Part shown: positions 8,101-17,300 of the stretch, one piece after another
How the letters are laid out: each line of letters begins with the position of its first letter
How positions within the stretch are numbered: position 1 is the first letter of the stretch
DNA from: Lachnospiraceae bacterium
Lineage (GTDB): Bacteria > Bacillota_A > Clostridia > Lachnospirales > Lachnospiraceae
Direction: 5' to 3'
Assembly (NCBI GenBank): GCA_028694115.1
Contig: JAQUUB010000052.1
Span: 1 to 28,860, forward strand
Length of the DNA: 28,860 nucleotides
The notes under the pieces: generated by a model
Told to the model about the DNA's origin: nothing
Seen by the model: only the letters and a program-made list of their open reading frames with translations
The model's database searches: none
Translations under genes and position numbers: made by a program

Positions 8101-10513
8101 TACAACAGGCACCGTGGGGACTACAGAGCATTGTGTTGCATGGATTGATAATAACTCATTAAAATATAAGCCAATATCAACAAGTACCATATCTTCTTTG
8201 GTGTCTGAGAATTGTGCGGCATCGCCAGTACGTTATCAATTATGCGGGGATAGTCTTGTAATGACACTCGCGGATGCGGAAGAACAAAATAACCTGTATC
8301 TTTCAAAATATGATAGCACAGCAGGGGTATTTGGAAATCCAGTCCGTATGACATCACAGGAAAAATGTATTTATGACTTTAGTGCCGATCAGGTTGACGG
8401 GCATTTGATGACAATCTTAATGCAGGGAGACTTTAGCACGGAAAATGGAACGAAGAACCTTGCCTTTGCTTACCTTGACAGTACGCATGATTTAAAGGTG
8501 TCTGGGGCTGATTATGATTTTGACAGTGTCTCATCGGGAAAAGCACTTCCGATTAATGTGGAAGTAGAAAACAGGGGTTCTAGTGACGTTACAAAAGTGG
8601 ATGTTAAAATCTGTGATTCGAATGGAACGATCGTAGGAAGCGAGACAGAAAAGGCAGTATCAATCGGAGTAGGGGAAAGCATTAGCTTAGAAACAGCATT
8701 TACCCTTCCAGCGACTTTGACAAGCCAGAAATATACGATTTCTGTTACTGAAAGCGGAGTAACAGAAAACATTACGACAAATAACAGCGCAGAATTTACG
8801 CTGGGAGAGACGGATATATCATTATCTGCAATAAAAGTATCGGGAAATGAAACAGGTGCGGATATTGTTATAAAAAATGAAGGCAAATTCGCAGCGTCCA
8901 GTACTGCTGTGAGTGCCTATATAAATGACAGTGAGACACCAGTGGAAACAAAAACAATTGATTCATTGACTGCTTCACAGACAAAAAGTCTGAAATTCAC
9001 CTTTGGTGAATGGGCATTTGATACAGAAACAGAGGGAACCATAACCTATCGTTTGTCCAGTGGTGCAAAGGATATTTATGATTACAATAATGCATCGACG
9101 TTATACTACAATCGCGATCATAAAATCACATTTGATTCTCAAGGTTCTACAGAAATAGAAAGTCAGACGGTATCATATGGCAACACAATTACTCTGCCAG
9201 TGGTAACAAAAGTAGGGTATCTGCTCGGAGGATGGTATACAAAACCTTTTGGAAGAGGAGTTCAGTATACAGAAAATACAAGAATAAGAGAAGATGCCAC
9301 ACTCTATGCGTATTGGATAAAGAGCGAAGAGGCAAGAAAAATTTCAGATGCTACTGTGAAAGTAATTGCTAAGCAGACCTATACAGGAGATGCTATTACT
9401 CCAGCTCTTACTGTTCGGTATCAAAAGGTGACATTAAAAGCAGGAACAGACTATACCGTTACCTATCAGGATAATAAGAATGTAGGAACAGCCAAAGCAG
9501 TCATCTATGGAATAGGAAATTATGTAGGAACTAAGAGCGTAGAATTTGCAATCGTACCTAAAAAGATTTCCAAAACGGCAATTGAGGTTTATGACACTAC
9601 TGCTACAGGAAAAGAAATCACGCCTACCGTAATCATTATGGATGGCAATAATAAACTTGAACAAGAGACGGATTATAAAATAACAAAATTAAAAAACAAT
9701 ACGAAACCTGGAAAGGCTTCCATGACTATTTCCGGAAATGGAAACTATGCAGGAAGTACCATCAATAAGACGTTTCTCATTTATAAAGCAGGTACTTTAC
9801 CAATCTCCTCAACAGAAATAAGTTTTATGGATGGCCAGGTACCAAAGGAAGGCTTTATCTATAGTGGCAAAGCTTATAAACCAGAAATTGTACTGAAGGA
9901 TTTGTCAGGTAATTCAATTGATAAAAAAAATTATACCGTAAACTACAAGAATAATAAGAATGCTGGAACGGCTTCCGTCATCGTAAAGGGAAAAGGAAAA
10001 GTTTATAAAGGTAGTAAAACTCTTTACTTTACCATACAGCCAAAGAGCATTGTGAAAAATTATTCGATAGGAAAAATCACGGAGAAAAAGTTCACTGGTG
10101 GACTGATTACTCCAACGGCTACCGTATCGCTGAACGGAACCAAAAAGAAGCTGGTTAATAAAAAAGAATATAGCTTATCCTATGAGAATAATCTAGTCGC
10201 TGGTACCGCAACTGTCCTAGTAACAGGAAAAGGCAACTATACAGGAAGCTTAATGAGTACCTTCCATATTAAAGCGATCCCACTTGGAAAGGGGTTCAGT
10301 GTAAAGGGATTAAAGACACAGAAATATACAAGCAGTGAGCTAAAACCTGCTATTTCCTTAGTCTATAAAAACCAAACCCTTGTAAAGGAGCGTGACTACA
10401 CAGTAAGCTACCAGAATAACGTTCAAATAGGGAAAGCAACCGTGACCATTCAGGCTGTTGAAGGTAGTGGATTAACAGGAAGCATGACGAAGACATTTAA
10501 AATAAAGAAATAG
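5147..10513 (+). CDS. Large secreted modular surface protein (DUF6273, CARDB, InlB-type and Ig-like repeats)
   Basis: This is a 1788-aa exported protein. A signal peptide (charged KQIRGKK, hydrophobic core to residue 22, cleavage likely after TYA at 28) starts it; ATG 5147 has AAGGGAG 8 bases upstream. Residues of about 75-340 are a DUF6273 domain with CVYFGSYPQ, WRVL, WWLRSPG (294-300) and VRPAL (329-333). Residues of about 690-1110 resemble a beta-propeller with repeated W-containing strands, interrupted near 841-865 by a VSEN-rich linker. Two CARDB-like domains lie at about 1115-1320 and an InlB/Flg_new repeat (VGYLLGGWYTKPFGRG) at about 1325-1390. Five Ig-like repeats of about 78 residues follow (YTGDAITPAL-like motifs near 1411, 1485, 1572, 1649 and 1727). 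There is no LPxTG anchor or C-terminal membrane segment. It is probably an adhesin or cell-surface cargo; the ligand is unknown. Confidence 0.85.
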   Translation: MKQIRGKKIISLILSVAMVVSLPQLTYAMEGMEVNNVNQTVLSSNETETNDVSILDRAEITTGRTNPKNPTYNAITDTATYDCVYFGSYPQSEVKGSALTDAIKNANYTANNDYTATVNGVKYRRLNEEMTNYYRGGFYDWSDNGYHYFKYEPIKWRVLHNDKNNLFLLAETALDVKKYDDTHTGITWENCKLRNYLNNEFFKRAFSGNEQNAIQKSTILNENNPYYGTEGGNNTTDKVYLISIKDMVESKYGFSTGYDKYSNSRWSKCTDYAKAMGVWHEAVESSIVGSNCKWWLRSPGLNAYCAAYVNYDGYIIRKGDANNSFSFAVRPALSIPLSSSLWSNTPGGTSGGQDTNTDFTLQLDGESIDVTIPNSVPFLNGQTISMGLPSDFPATLYYEKSDKHKLRITINTDEEDSTIDDAEWNKLKKSYDILKDVKDTKKQKELLKSMTAGAKDSKILFGDKVSMNAAGYLEAELDDAGAFKSVTGNVNLYISYEDTKSFQSMIYVVPVTLNLSWGLDGNITLTGTIKSDQKKFKFTSDLTFDPKAKLQIAAGTGVGTTAMVGGYVRGDVSANYIVPGGYSQYKKSGLTNLEAKLAGGLIAYLVGKEFTCTLKESDTYDILSLIKKSRTGGSEGTSIDLYDLSNYQVASRDYLAGQSEWIGSTEEILESSGEEVSVGGAEESLNALYPILANTYGASSPKLISNGTDAVLVFTTDAEDRDKYNYSCLMYSVWDAANKSWNEPLKLDGNNTADYYPSLFEYNNDIYLCYADESKTFTDQSTLEDMVGALDITCAKFDSSTKKFGTPTRLTGGEPVTGSASGLEMYPSDEDALVDDLEDGVSENNISQNNVSENEVSENAAVVSGYDGEEMTGTQDSAYDTMPCMTVVNGKVAVVWTSNSNTDVFGRNTTNSIKYSTLETTGWSEPQTLKSGLNSITELKAESGEAIYIVDGDNNPATSNDHTLYTQPIGSATQTTVSSGSIWNVTTGTVGTTEHCVAWIDNNSLKYKPISTSTISSLVSENCAASPVRYQLCGDSLVMTLADAEEQNNLYLSKYDSTAGVFGNPVRMTSQEKCIYDFSADQVDGHLMTILMQGDFSTENGTKNLAFAYLDSTHDLKVSGADYDFDSVSSGKALPINVEVENRGSSDVTKVDVKICDSNGTIVGSETEKAVSIGVGESISLETAFTLPATLTSQKYTISVTESGVTENITTNNSAEFTLGETDISLSAIKVSGNETGADIVIKNEGKFAASSTAVSAYINDSETPVETKTIDSLTASQTKSLKFTFGEWAFDTETEGTITYRLSSGAKDIYDYNNASTLYYNRDHKITFDSQGSTEIESQTVSYGNTITLPVVTKVGYLLGGWYTKPFGRGVQYTENTRIREDATLYAYWIKSEEARKISDATVKVIAKQTYTGDAITPALTVRYQKVTLKAGTDYTVTYQDNKNVGTAKAVIYGIGNYVGTKSVEFAIVPKKISKTAIEVYDTTATGKEITPTVIIMDGNNKLEQETDYKITKLKNNTKPGKASMTISGNGNYAGSTINKTFLIYKAGTLPISSTEISFMDGQVPKEGFIYSGKAYKPEIVLKDLSGNSIDKKNYTVNYKNNKNAGTASVIVKGKGKVYKGSKTLYFTIQPKSIVKNYSIGKITEKKFTGGLITPTATVSLNGTKKKLVNKKEYSLSYENNLVAGTATVLVTGKGNYTGSLMSTFHIKAIPLGKGFSVKGLKTQKYTSSELKPAISLVYKNQTLVKERDYTVSYQNNVQIGKATVTIQAVEGSGLTGSMTKTFKIKK

Positions 10514-10538
10514 AGTGGTGTAAGAAATATTAGAGTAG

Positions 10539-10572
10539 GCAATCGAGGAGAAATCTTCGGTTGCTTTTCTTT
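10539..10572 (+). terminator. Intrinsic terminator of the surface-protein gene
   Basis: GCAATCGAGGA (10539-10549) pairs fully, with G-U pairs, to TCTTCGGTTGC (10554-10564) across a GAAA tetraloop. TTTTCTTT follows. It ends the transcript 26 bases after the stop codon and separates this gene from the defence island. Confidence 0.85.
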
Positions 10573-10887
10573 GGGATTATTGTCGTTTTAACCAGTGGTA
10601 CTAGATATTTTCAAAGGTGATCTTTTGGGTTGTAGAAGAATAAGAAAATATCTATCATATCGAAATGGTATCTATCTTATGACTAAATAATGTGTCAAAC
10701 TATGGAAAATTATGGTACAATAAAAAATGATTTAGTGAGAAAAACAAATTTTCGAAAGAATTAAATCAGGTTTAAGTTTTCGCTTTACGAGAATTACGAG
10801 AATTAAATCCTTTACGAGGGTTGAATAAACTGGAATTTAAAATTTCACTTTACGGAAATACATATTTCGAGAACTCATCATATTATC
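10573..10887. other. Gene-free control region with repeated TTTACGAG-type elements
   Basis: No gene is visible here. The right half carries imperfect repeats: TTTACGAGAA at 10784-10793, TTACGAGAATT at 10794-10804, TTTACGAGGG at 10811-10820 and TTTACGGAAA at 10850-10859, with related TTTCGA tracts on both sides. They lie 70-130 bases upstream of the dpt promoter and could bind a regulator. The left half is AT-rich with no clear signal beyond a weak TACAAT at 10716-10721. Confidence 0.45.
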
Positions 10888-10916
10888 TTGTGATTAGGAA
10901 AGCGAAGTGCTATACT
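10888..10916 (+). promoter_or_regulatory. Sigma-A promoter of the xre-dptFGH operon
   Basis: TTGTGA (10888-10893) and TATACT (10911-10916) are separated by 17 bases. Transcription should start near 10923, at the edge of the GGTATA array. The 9-mer TGCTATACT at 10908-10916 is identical to the one in the dnd promoter at 19730-19738, suggesting shared control. Confidence 0.75.
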
Positions 10917-10924
10917 AACTCATA

Positions 10925-10968
10925 GGTATAGGTATAGGTATAGGTATAGGTATAGGTATATAGGTATA
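10925..10968. repeat. GGTATA hexamer tandem array in the dpt operon leader
   Basis: Six perfect tandem GGTATA units run from 10925 to 10960; after a TA interruption a seventh unit occupies 10963-10968. The array begins where transcription is expected to start, so it lies in the 5' leader of the regulator gene. Such a run can change copy number by slippage. It also places the pentamer GTATA, found in the dnd operator, seven times on one strand. Confidence 0.9.
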
Positions 10969-10969
10969 T

Positions 10970-10989
10970 AGATCTTTGCTGATAGATCT
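10970..10989 (+). promoter_or_regulatory. Small leader hairpin next to the XRE ribosome site
   Basis: Two AGATCT hexamers (10970-10975 and 10984-10989) can pair across an 8-base loop directly before the GGAGGG ribosome site at 10990-10995. The stem could modulate translation of the regulator, or the two palindromes could be protein-binding sites. Confidence 0.35.
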
Positions 10990-11001
10990 GGAGGGATTTG
11001 A

Positions 11002-11217
11002 ATGTCTAATGAAAGTATTAAAATCACATATAAACCTTTATGGAAACATTTGATTGATTGTAACATGACAAAAACAGAACTTAGGAAGAGGACTTCAATT
11101 GCGGCAAGTACTTTTACGAAAATGAACAATGACCAAATGGTATCATTAGAAGTGTTAGCACGTATTTGTAAGGAACTAGAATGTAGCTTTGATGATGTAG
11201 TACAAATTGAAAAGTAG
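11002..11217 (+). CDS. XRE/Cro-type HTH transcriptional regulator (YozG-like)
   Basis: This is a 71-aa protein made almost entirely of a Cro/C1-type helix-turn-helix. The segment PLWKHLIDCNMTKTELRK leads into the recognition-helix region IAASTFTKM (about residues 33-41), then VSLEVLARICKELECSFDDVV. This matches the short YozG-like regulators of Firmicutes. ATG 11002 has GGAGGG at 10990-10995. It is the first gene after the dpt promoter and lies only 13 bases before dptF, so it most likely regulates the restriction operon and perhaps its own promoter. The GTATA-rich elements at this promoter and in the dnd operator are candidate binding sites; that is inference. Confidence 0.88.
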   Translation: MSNESIKITYKPLWKHLIDCNMTKTELRKRTSIAASTFTKMNNDQMVSLEVLARICKELECSFDDVVQIEK

Positions 11218-11230
11218 GTTGGGATAAAAT

Positions 11231-12958
11231 ATGAGCGGATGTAGTTTTACTAAAAAACTGGACAGGCTAAGAAAATCTTCAAGTGATTCTATTGATAATA
11301 TTGATACATTTGATGATTTTAAAAAGTATATGCATGTTGTCAGAGATGCAGAAGAAGATCTGAAAACAATTTTGCGTGCTATTAAAGTAACAAATAAAAA
11401 AACACTTGTATTGTTATGCGGAAGTGCAGGAGATGGTAAATCTCATTTACTATCTTATCTTAAGAATTCAAATCAGGAAGGTCTTCTTGAGAACTATGTT
11501 GTTCATAACGATGCAACTGAGAGTAGCGCACCGGATAAGACAGCTATAGAAACATTATATGAGTTATTATCTGGCTATAAAGATGATAATCTGGAGAAAC
11601 CAGGAAAAAATGTAATACTCGCCATTAATCTTGGTGTATTAAGTAATTTTATTGAATCAGAATATGAAAAAGAATTTAGAAAATTAAAAGAATATGTTGT
11701 TAAAACAAATATTTTAACATCAAAGGTAAATGAAACAGAATATGACAGTAACAGTTCTTTTCAACATATTAGTTTTTCTGATTACCATATGTTTTTGATT
11801 AATAAGACAGGGATAAATCCAGAATATATTGAAAAATTGTTTGAAAAAATAGTAGATGAAGATGAAGATAATCCATTTAGTGAAGCGTATAAATCAGATT
11901 GCATGATATGCCCGTTAGAAAGCAAATGTCCTGTAAAAATGAATTATGATTATCTGAGAAATTCCAAGGTGCGTCATTTTATGGCTAATATGCTAATTAA
12001 AGTGATTATAAAAGATAAAGAAATTCTTACAACGCGAGAGCTTCTGAATTATATATATGATATTATTGTTGCACAGAGTTTTGATTTTTCAAAGTTGCAA
12101 AAGAGTTCCGTGAACATGTCTAAGTTTTTAAAGGATTATTTGGATTGCATTATGCCTACTATTATTTTTGATAGTAATGATATAACTACCATTATGAATA
12201 GAACACAGAAATATGATCCATTACTAATGAGAGATGAAAATGCTGATGATGTTGCAATTGAATATTATGTTGCAGATGATGTATCAAAAACAGTCAACGA
12301 GTATTTTGTTGAATCACCATATTTAGATATCTTAGGGACAAAAAAATCTTTAGATGTAATAAATGAAGACAAAGCTTTGAAATCAAAAGTGTTTAATATT
12401 CTGATTAGAACAAAAGTAATGTTAGCAGATGTTTCGGACGACAAGCTATTCATGGATTTCATTCGCGATTTATATAGTTATAATGCAGGTAAAATATCAG
12501 GATTAAGTACACTTTATTCTGACATTGAGGAGGCAGTTGTTAATTGGTGCGGAAATGAATCTGAAGGCAACATTTGTATAGATGATACACATAAGGGATT
12601 ATCTTTATATGAAAATATTGATTTTGAAGCCTTCATAGATAATATTCCTCAAGACAAAAACGAAGAAAATTTACAGAGGTTTTTACCATACATAGTCGTT
12701 GAGTATCAGGGAAACGATGGAAGACCTATTCATTTGGATGTGGACTTTTCTTTATATGAATTAATTAAGAAGTTAAAAGCCGGCTATGTTCAAACAGCAG
12801 AAGATAGAAATAATCATGCAGATTTTATAAGTTTCATTTCTAAAATGTTGAAAACAGGATCTTCGGATAAGAATATTATAGTGCTTGCCGAAGACGGACG
12901 AAAGGCAGTACTCGAAAAAACTAAATTTGGTGTATACAAATTCAAGGTGGTGAAATAA
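11231..12958 (+). CDS. dptF: DNA phosphorothioation-dependent restriction protein DptF
   Basis: This is a 575-aa P-loop protein of the DptF (DndF) family, one of three subunits of the restriction arm that attacks DNA lacking phosphorothioate (PT) marks. The N-terminal third holds a Walker A motif, CGSAGDGKSHL, with K70. Residues 224-233 contain a cysteine cluster, C224-x2-C227-x5-C233 (DCMICPLESKCP), which may bind metal. ATG 11231 is preceded by a modest AGGTTGGG. The stop codon overlaps the start of dptG (TAATG). Gene order dptF-dptG-dptH directly before dndB is what one expects of a complete PT restriction-modification locus. The length is normal for the family. Confidence 0.88.
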   Translation: MSGCSFTKKLDRLRKSSSDSIDNIDTFDDFKKYMHVVRDAEEDLKTILRAIKVTNKKTLVLLCGSAGDGKSHLLSYLKNSNQEGLLENYVVHNDATESSAPDKTAIETLYELLSGYKDDNLEKPGKNVILAINLGVLSNFIESEYEKEFRKLKEYVVKTNILTSKVNETEYDSNSSFQHISFSDYHMFLINKTGINPEYIEKLFEKIVDEDEDNPFSEAYKSDCMICPLESKCPVKMNYDYLRNSKVRHFMANMLIKVIIKDKEILTTRELLNYIYDIIVAQSFDFSKLQKSSVNMSKFLKDYLDCIMPTIIFDSNDITTIMNRTQKYDPLLMRDENADDVAIEYYVADDVSKTVNEYFVESPYLDILGTKKSLDVINEDKALKSKVFNILIRTKVMLADVSDDKLFMDFIRDLYSYNAGKISGLSTLYSDIEEAVVNWCGNESEGNICIDDTHKGLSLYENIDFEAFIDNIPQDKNEENLQRFLPYIVVEYQGNDGRPIHLDVDFSLYELIKKLKAGYVQTAEDRNNHADFISFISKMLKTGSSDKNIIVLAEDGRKAVLEKTKFGVYKFKVVK

Positions 12959-14382
12959 TGTCAGAGTATTTTTTTGATGAAGAACTTTTTAAGTATAATT
13001 TCAATGCAAAAAATCCAGGAACAAATCCAGGAGATAAACCATTTGACTCGTATAGGTTGAATCATGTGGCTGATAAATGTTTCAAACTATTTCCTTATAA
13101 AGCTACAACACGAAATGCATCACCAATTGTATATAATCTTAGTGACTCTGTAAGCGGGTTTTTTAGAAAAACATTGGGGATATCAACTAAAACCGTAGGA
13201 TTTGAAGAATTATGCGATAGAGTTCAAGATAAAATTGATGTTGACGAAGATGATGTGGAATTTTTTGAGGATATTATTCGTTCATTGTTTTTTAGAGGTG
13301 ATAACTTTCTGGGAAATAATATTGGACTATATCCGTACCAGACAGTAGTAGAAAACAAAAGTGCGGATAGAGTGGCTGATTATTTGTATGGTGTGTTAGA
13401 TATTAATGAAAAGGATGCAGAAAATATACGTTCAGCAGAAAAGGAATATCCTTTTAATGTCTTAGAAAAGATGGTAGTAGATTTAATTAGTACAGATGAG
13501 GTAGAGAGTTTACCTACTGAAACTAAATATTATCAAGTGGTAAGGGGAATTCAAAATGGGTTTAAGGAAGATTTTGAGTTTATGCTATCTTCTGGTATGA
13601 CAACCATAGAAGATATTTCAAATGTATTAGAATTCTATTATTTTTACTATGTGTCACAGACGTGTCTTACATTAGACCAGTTTGGTAATGGCAGTCATGA
13701 TAATCTTGAAAAGTTATATTTTGCATTAGATTGGGAAAAAGTAAGTAAGAATAGACAGTGTTGCAATGAAGGTTGGGATAAACTGCAAAGTAACATTCTA
13801 AGAATGTTCAGTCATGCAATTACACTTGAAATTATTAATCAAAATGACTGTAAAATGATGGATTATGTTGATTTTAGAATGCTTGCAGATTCAAACAATG
13901 AAGCAGATCAACTTATTGCAGATGAAATTAGAAAAGCGGAAAGTGTATATATATCTTTCATAGGGGACTATAAAAAATTTGATAGTATTTCAAATATTCC
14001 AGGTGCCAATTTGACAGATGCCGCTATAAGACATTTGTTTGAATGTGTAAATATGCAATTTAACGAAACGGAGCGTAAAAGAGCAAGCCAGTTTTACTGC
14101 GAAAAATTTTCTGAATTTTGTAAAGTGAGATTTGTGAAAAATAGGAAGAAATCTGGATTGGTTCTAAATTTGACGGAAAGAGATATTATTTTTCTTACAA
14201 AGTTAGCATTGCGTAATGAAGAAAAAATACGATTAAATGATTTGTATAAAGAATATCAAAAGCGTGGAATATATGTAGATAATGCTTCAAAAACATTATT
14301 ACAGGAGTTCTTTACAAAGTTGAACCTGATTGACAAAAAGAGTGATAGTGGGGATGCACAGTATGTTAAGAGAATTTTATGA
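12958..14382 (+). CDS. dptG: DNA phosphorothioation-dependent restriction protein DptG
   Basis: This 474-aa protein takes the middle position in the dptFGH set and has the length and general features of DptG (DndG). The N-terminus (EYFFDEELFKYNFNAKNPG) and the C-terminal winged-helix-like segment (TLLQEFFTKLNLIDKKSDSG) are consistent with the family. No catalytic motif is visible, as is usual for DptG, which acts with DptF and the ATPase DptH. The start codon overlaps the dptF stop and the end overlaps dptH by 20 bases, so the three proteins are probably made together. The identification leans on context as much as on sequence, because this family is diverse. Confidence 0.82.
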   Translation: MSEYFFDEELFKYNFNAKNPGTNPGDKPFDSYRLNHVADKCFKLFPYKATTRNASPIVYNLSDSVSGFFRKTLGISTKTVGFEELCDRVQDKIDVDEDDVEFFEDIIRSLFFRGDNFLGNNIGLYPYQTVVENKSADRVADYLYGVLDINEKDAENIRSAEKEYPFNVLEKMVVDLISTDEVESLPTETKYYQVVRGIQNGFKEDFEFMLSSGMTTIEDISNVLEFYYFYYVSQTCLTLDQFGNGSHDNLEKLYFALDWEKVSKNRQCCNEGWDKLQSNILRMFSHAITLEIINQNDCKMMDYVDFRMLADSNNEADQLIADEIRKAESVYISFIGDYKKFDSISNIPGANLTDAAIRHLFECVNMQFNETERKRASQFYCEKFSEFCKVRFVKNRKKSGLVLNLTERDIIFLTKLALRNEEKIRLNDLYKEYQKRGIYVDNASKTLLQEFFTKLNLIDKKSDSGDAQYVKRIL

Positions 14383-17300
14383 TTTTATAGCAAACAAAAT
14401 AAACAGTTATTTCCAGTCCGCTGCTTCAGAAGGTTCATTGCTCAAAGGTGAAACTTTTTGCTTAAAGCTTGATACTGATGAAATGGTAGTTAATGTTGCA
14501 GATGCGTTAAGGGAGTTAGTTGAGAAAGATGGCAATATAGGCAAATTTTCTCATGTTTGTGGGAATGGAAATGAATACCATACATTTACAATTAAATTAG
14601 TGAATGACGAAATAATCATTGCCCCTCAAATTGACGGAATGACAAGTGATTTTTTGGGGGCAACACTTAGAAATGCAGCTAATAGCGTGCAAAAACCCAT
14701 TTTGATGATTTCTTCCATGCCAATTGATAGTGCGATTAGTGGTTCAAAAAACATGTCTTCGAATGGTATGCCTTTTTATGGCGAAGAATTAATGAGAGAA
14801 ATTCGAGGAATGGTTAATGAAAGCACACAACTTACATCTGTGGAGAAGAGACTACTTTCTTTTGAATTACTTAGAAGAGATGCTGATGTATTTAGTGATA
14901 AAGCTTCTTTGTATGAATATAGAGATTTACTTGCAATTATGAGTGCAGGGAAAATTCAAAGAGAGAGCTTTGCGGGATTTAGGTTGTTCTATGTTGATGG
15001 AAAATCAGAGTATTATAATGAAGGACAATCAGCTGTAGATAAGAAAATTAAAGAGAATAATAACCTTTTTGAGAGAATCGATAGATGCTTTAGATTTGGT
15101 AACGTTTCATCTGATTTGGCAAAAGATTTTGATGAACACTTTATCACTAGAATCGAAACCGAACAGCGAAAGGATCCAGAGTGTTGGAGTAGACTGTTTT
15201 CGTATTCCGAAATGGTATCACAAATTGAAAAGCATAAGTCTAAGATAGAAAATCCGCTTAAAATTGAAATTGAAGATATTTCTGTATATGGAGCTATCCC
15301 TTTAGAACGCTTTGAATATGGAAATGCATGGTTAGTGAGAAACGAAGGATCTCAAACAGCTAAAAAGAGACAAAAAAACATCCTTATTTTTAATTCTGAA
15401 AAATATTCGATTCTACATGTAAGATTTAATTGTAACGCAAGAGTTTTAAACAATGATATAGTTTCAGAGGGGTTGCTGTTTGAAAAGGATGGCAGAGATA
15501 TCATCTTTGAAATGAATCATTCTGGAAAAAGTTTCAATAAAATTGAATTATATGATTCTGTAAATGATATAAGATATATTTTTAAATTATGCATTATGGA
15601 TTTAGCATCTAATACAATGATGTCAGTAGTTAAGCATAGTTTTACAATAGATGCAAGAAAGAAAAAAGATATTCGAATTAGGTTGTCGGGGATAGGAACG
15701 GACTTAATATTCAATGAAGGAGCTCCAGAAGTATCGACTGCAAAGTTAGATGATAATGAATCGTATTATTGCGCGTATAATCAAAGACTTCATTTACATT
15801 CAACCGAAGATGAATTAAGTAATTATGCTACGGGAATTAGAATTGGAATTGATTTTGCAGGATTAATTGTACCATTTATAATGTATCCAGATGAAAGCAA
15901 AAGCAAAGAAATAATTGGTAGAGCCATTTTACGAGACAAGCTTGCTTCTAAAAAGAGTTTTGAGTTTCTTGGAGATAAGATTTATAGTGAGACGCAGGAA
16001 TATTTTGCAAAGTCGCATCTGTTACGAGAATTAAGGGTAGAAAAACAGGTTATTGATGAAGAAATTCTTGTTGGCAGTTGTAAAAGATTTTATGATTCTG
16101 ATCAAGTGAAGATTGAGAAGAATGAAATGATTCAAAATAGCGAATTACAACACGCGTATTTGGAATTAGTAAGAGGCCTAAAAGATACAAATACAATCCC
16201 AACACTGGCATATTTAAAGGATAACCTACTTGAACTTGCGCAAAATTATGTTGAATCATTTAAGAAAATTTTTGCCGATTTAGAAGAAGGGGCAACACTT
16301 ACAGTTGAACAGACAAATGCGTTATATATTGGATCAATATCAGTAGGTTCTAAATCTAAAGAGATATTATTAACGCCATTGCACCCAATAAACGTTGCAT
16401 ATCAAATTGCACTTACCACAGAAAAGGGGATGCAAGATACGACTGATGTGGTAGTAGACAGATTGAATTCATTGAATCTGTTGCCATATTTAAAGAGGAA
16501 AAAAAGTATATATAAAGTATCAGATCAACTCAATTCTTATGAGTGGAAATATTATGCGCCAGTTGAAAATAAGAAATATAGAGGAAGTTGGCGTTTTGTT
16601 CCAAGATTGATTGAAGAAAAGATTACTGAGTTTTTAACCCATTTTAAGTATATTTTTGATGATATCAATAATAAGAATCTGAAGGTTAACTTAATTAACA
16701 TGGGAGACTGTAGCGAAGTATTTGTTGGAATTGCTCAATACTTTATTCATTCCATTAACAGAAATCCAAATGTTGATGATCTTGTTAAGTTTGAGATTCA
16801 CATTTATTCAGATAATAAACTCGACAATGCATTTTCAAACATAAGAGAATTTGGGACACTTAAACAGTATTTAGTAGATCATAAATTGGAAATTGCATCA
16901 GGAGTTTCCATGAATACACTGGAAGGTATTTTTTCAAAGAATGTAGAATGCTATTTTCATGAGGATAATGGAAAAAATTTTAGATATGCGCATCTTTCTT
17001 TTTACGAAATGGAATCAGAGATTACATCTGAACAGGCATCCATGTCTGAAATTGAAACAGGAGTTTCATTGAATGGAGTTTTATCAGGTATTCCATCTAG
17101 CAAATATGCAACAAAGTATAGAACTGGATATGGATGCAAATATGCTCCAAATAATGATTTAGTTCAAATGGCAAACCTATACAATTCTCTTATGCAGGTG
17201 GAAACATCAGGAAATCCATATTATAAGGGATTAAGCATTTCTACTCAGATTGATGAAAAAGCAGAAAGTAAAATGGATGAAATATATGAATCATCAAATT

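Noticed and set aside
10925..10968. Hexamer array as a CRISPR
   Set aside because: Units are 6 bases long without spacers and no cas gene is present.
10920..11129. Minus-strand 69-aa ORF with a (Leu-Tyr) tail
   Set aside because: The tail is just the GGTATA array read backwards, and it is antisense to the XRE gene.
14330..14362. TTG 14330 or ATG 14354 as the dptH start
   Set aside because: Both lack a well-placed ribosome site; TGGGGA before ATG 14363 fits better. ATG 14354 cannot be fully excluded.
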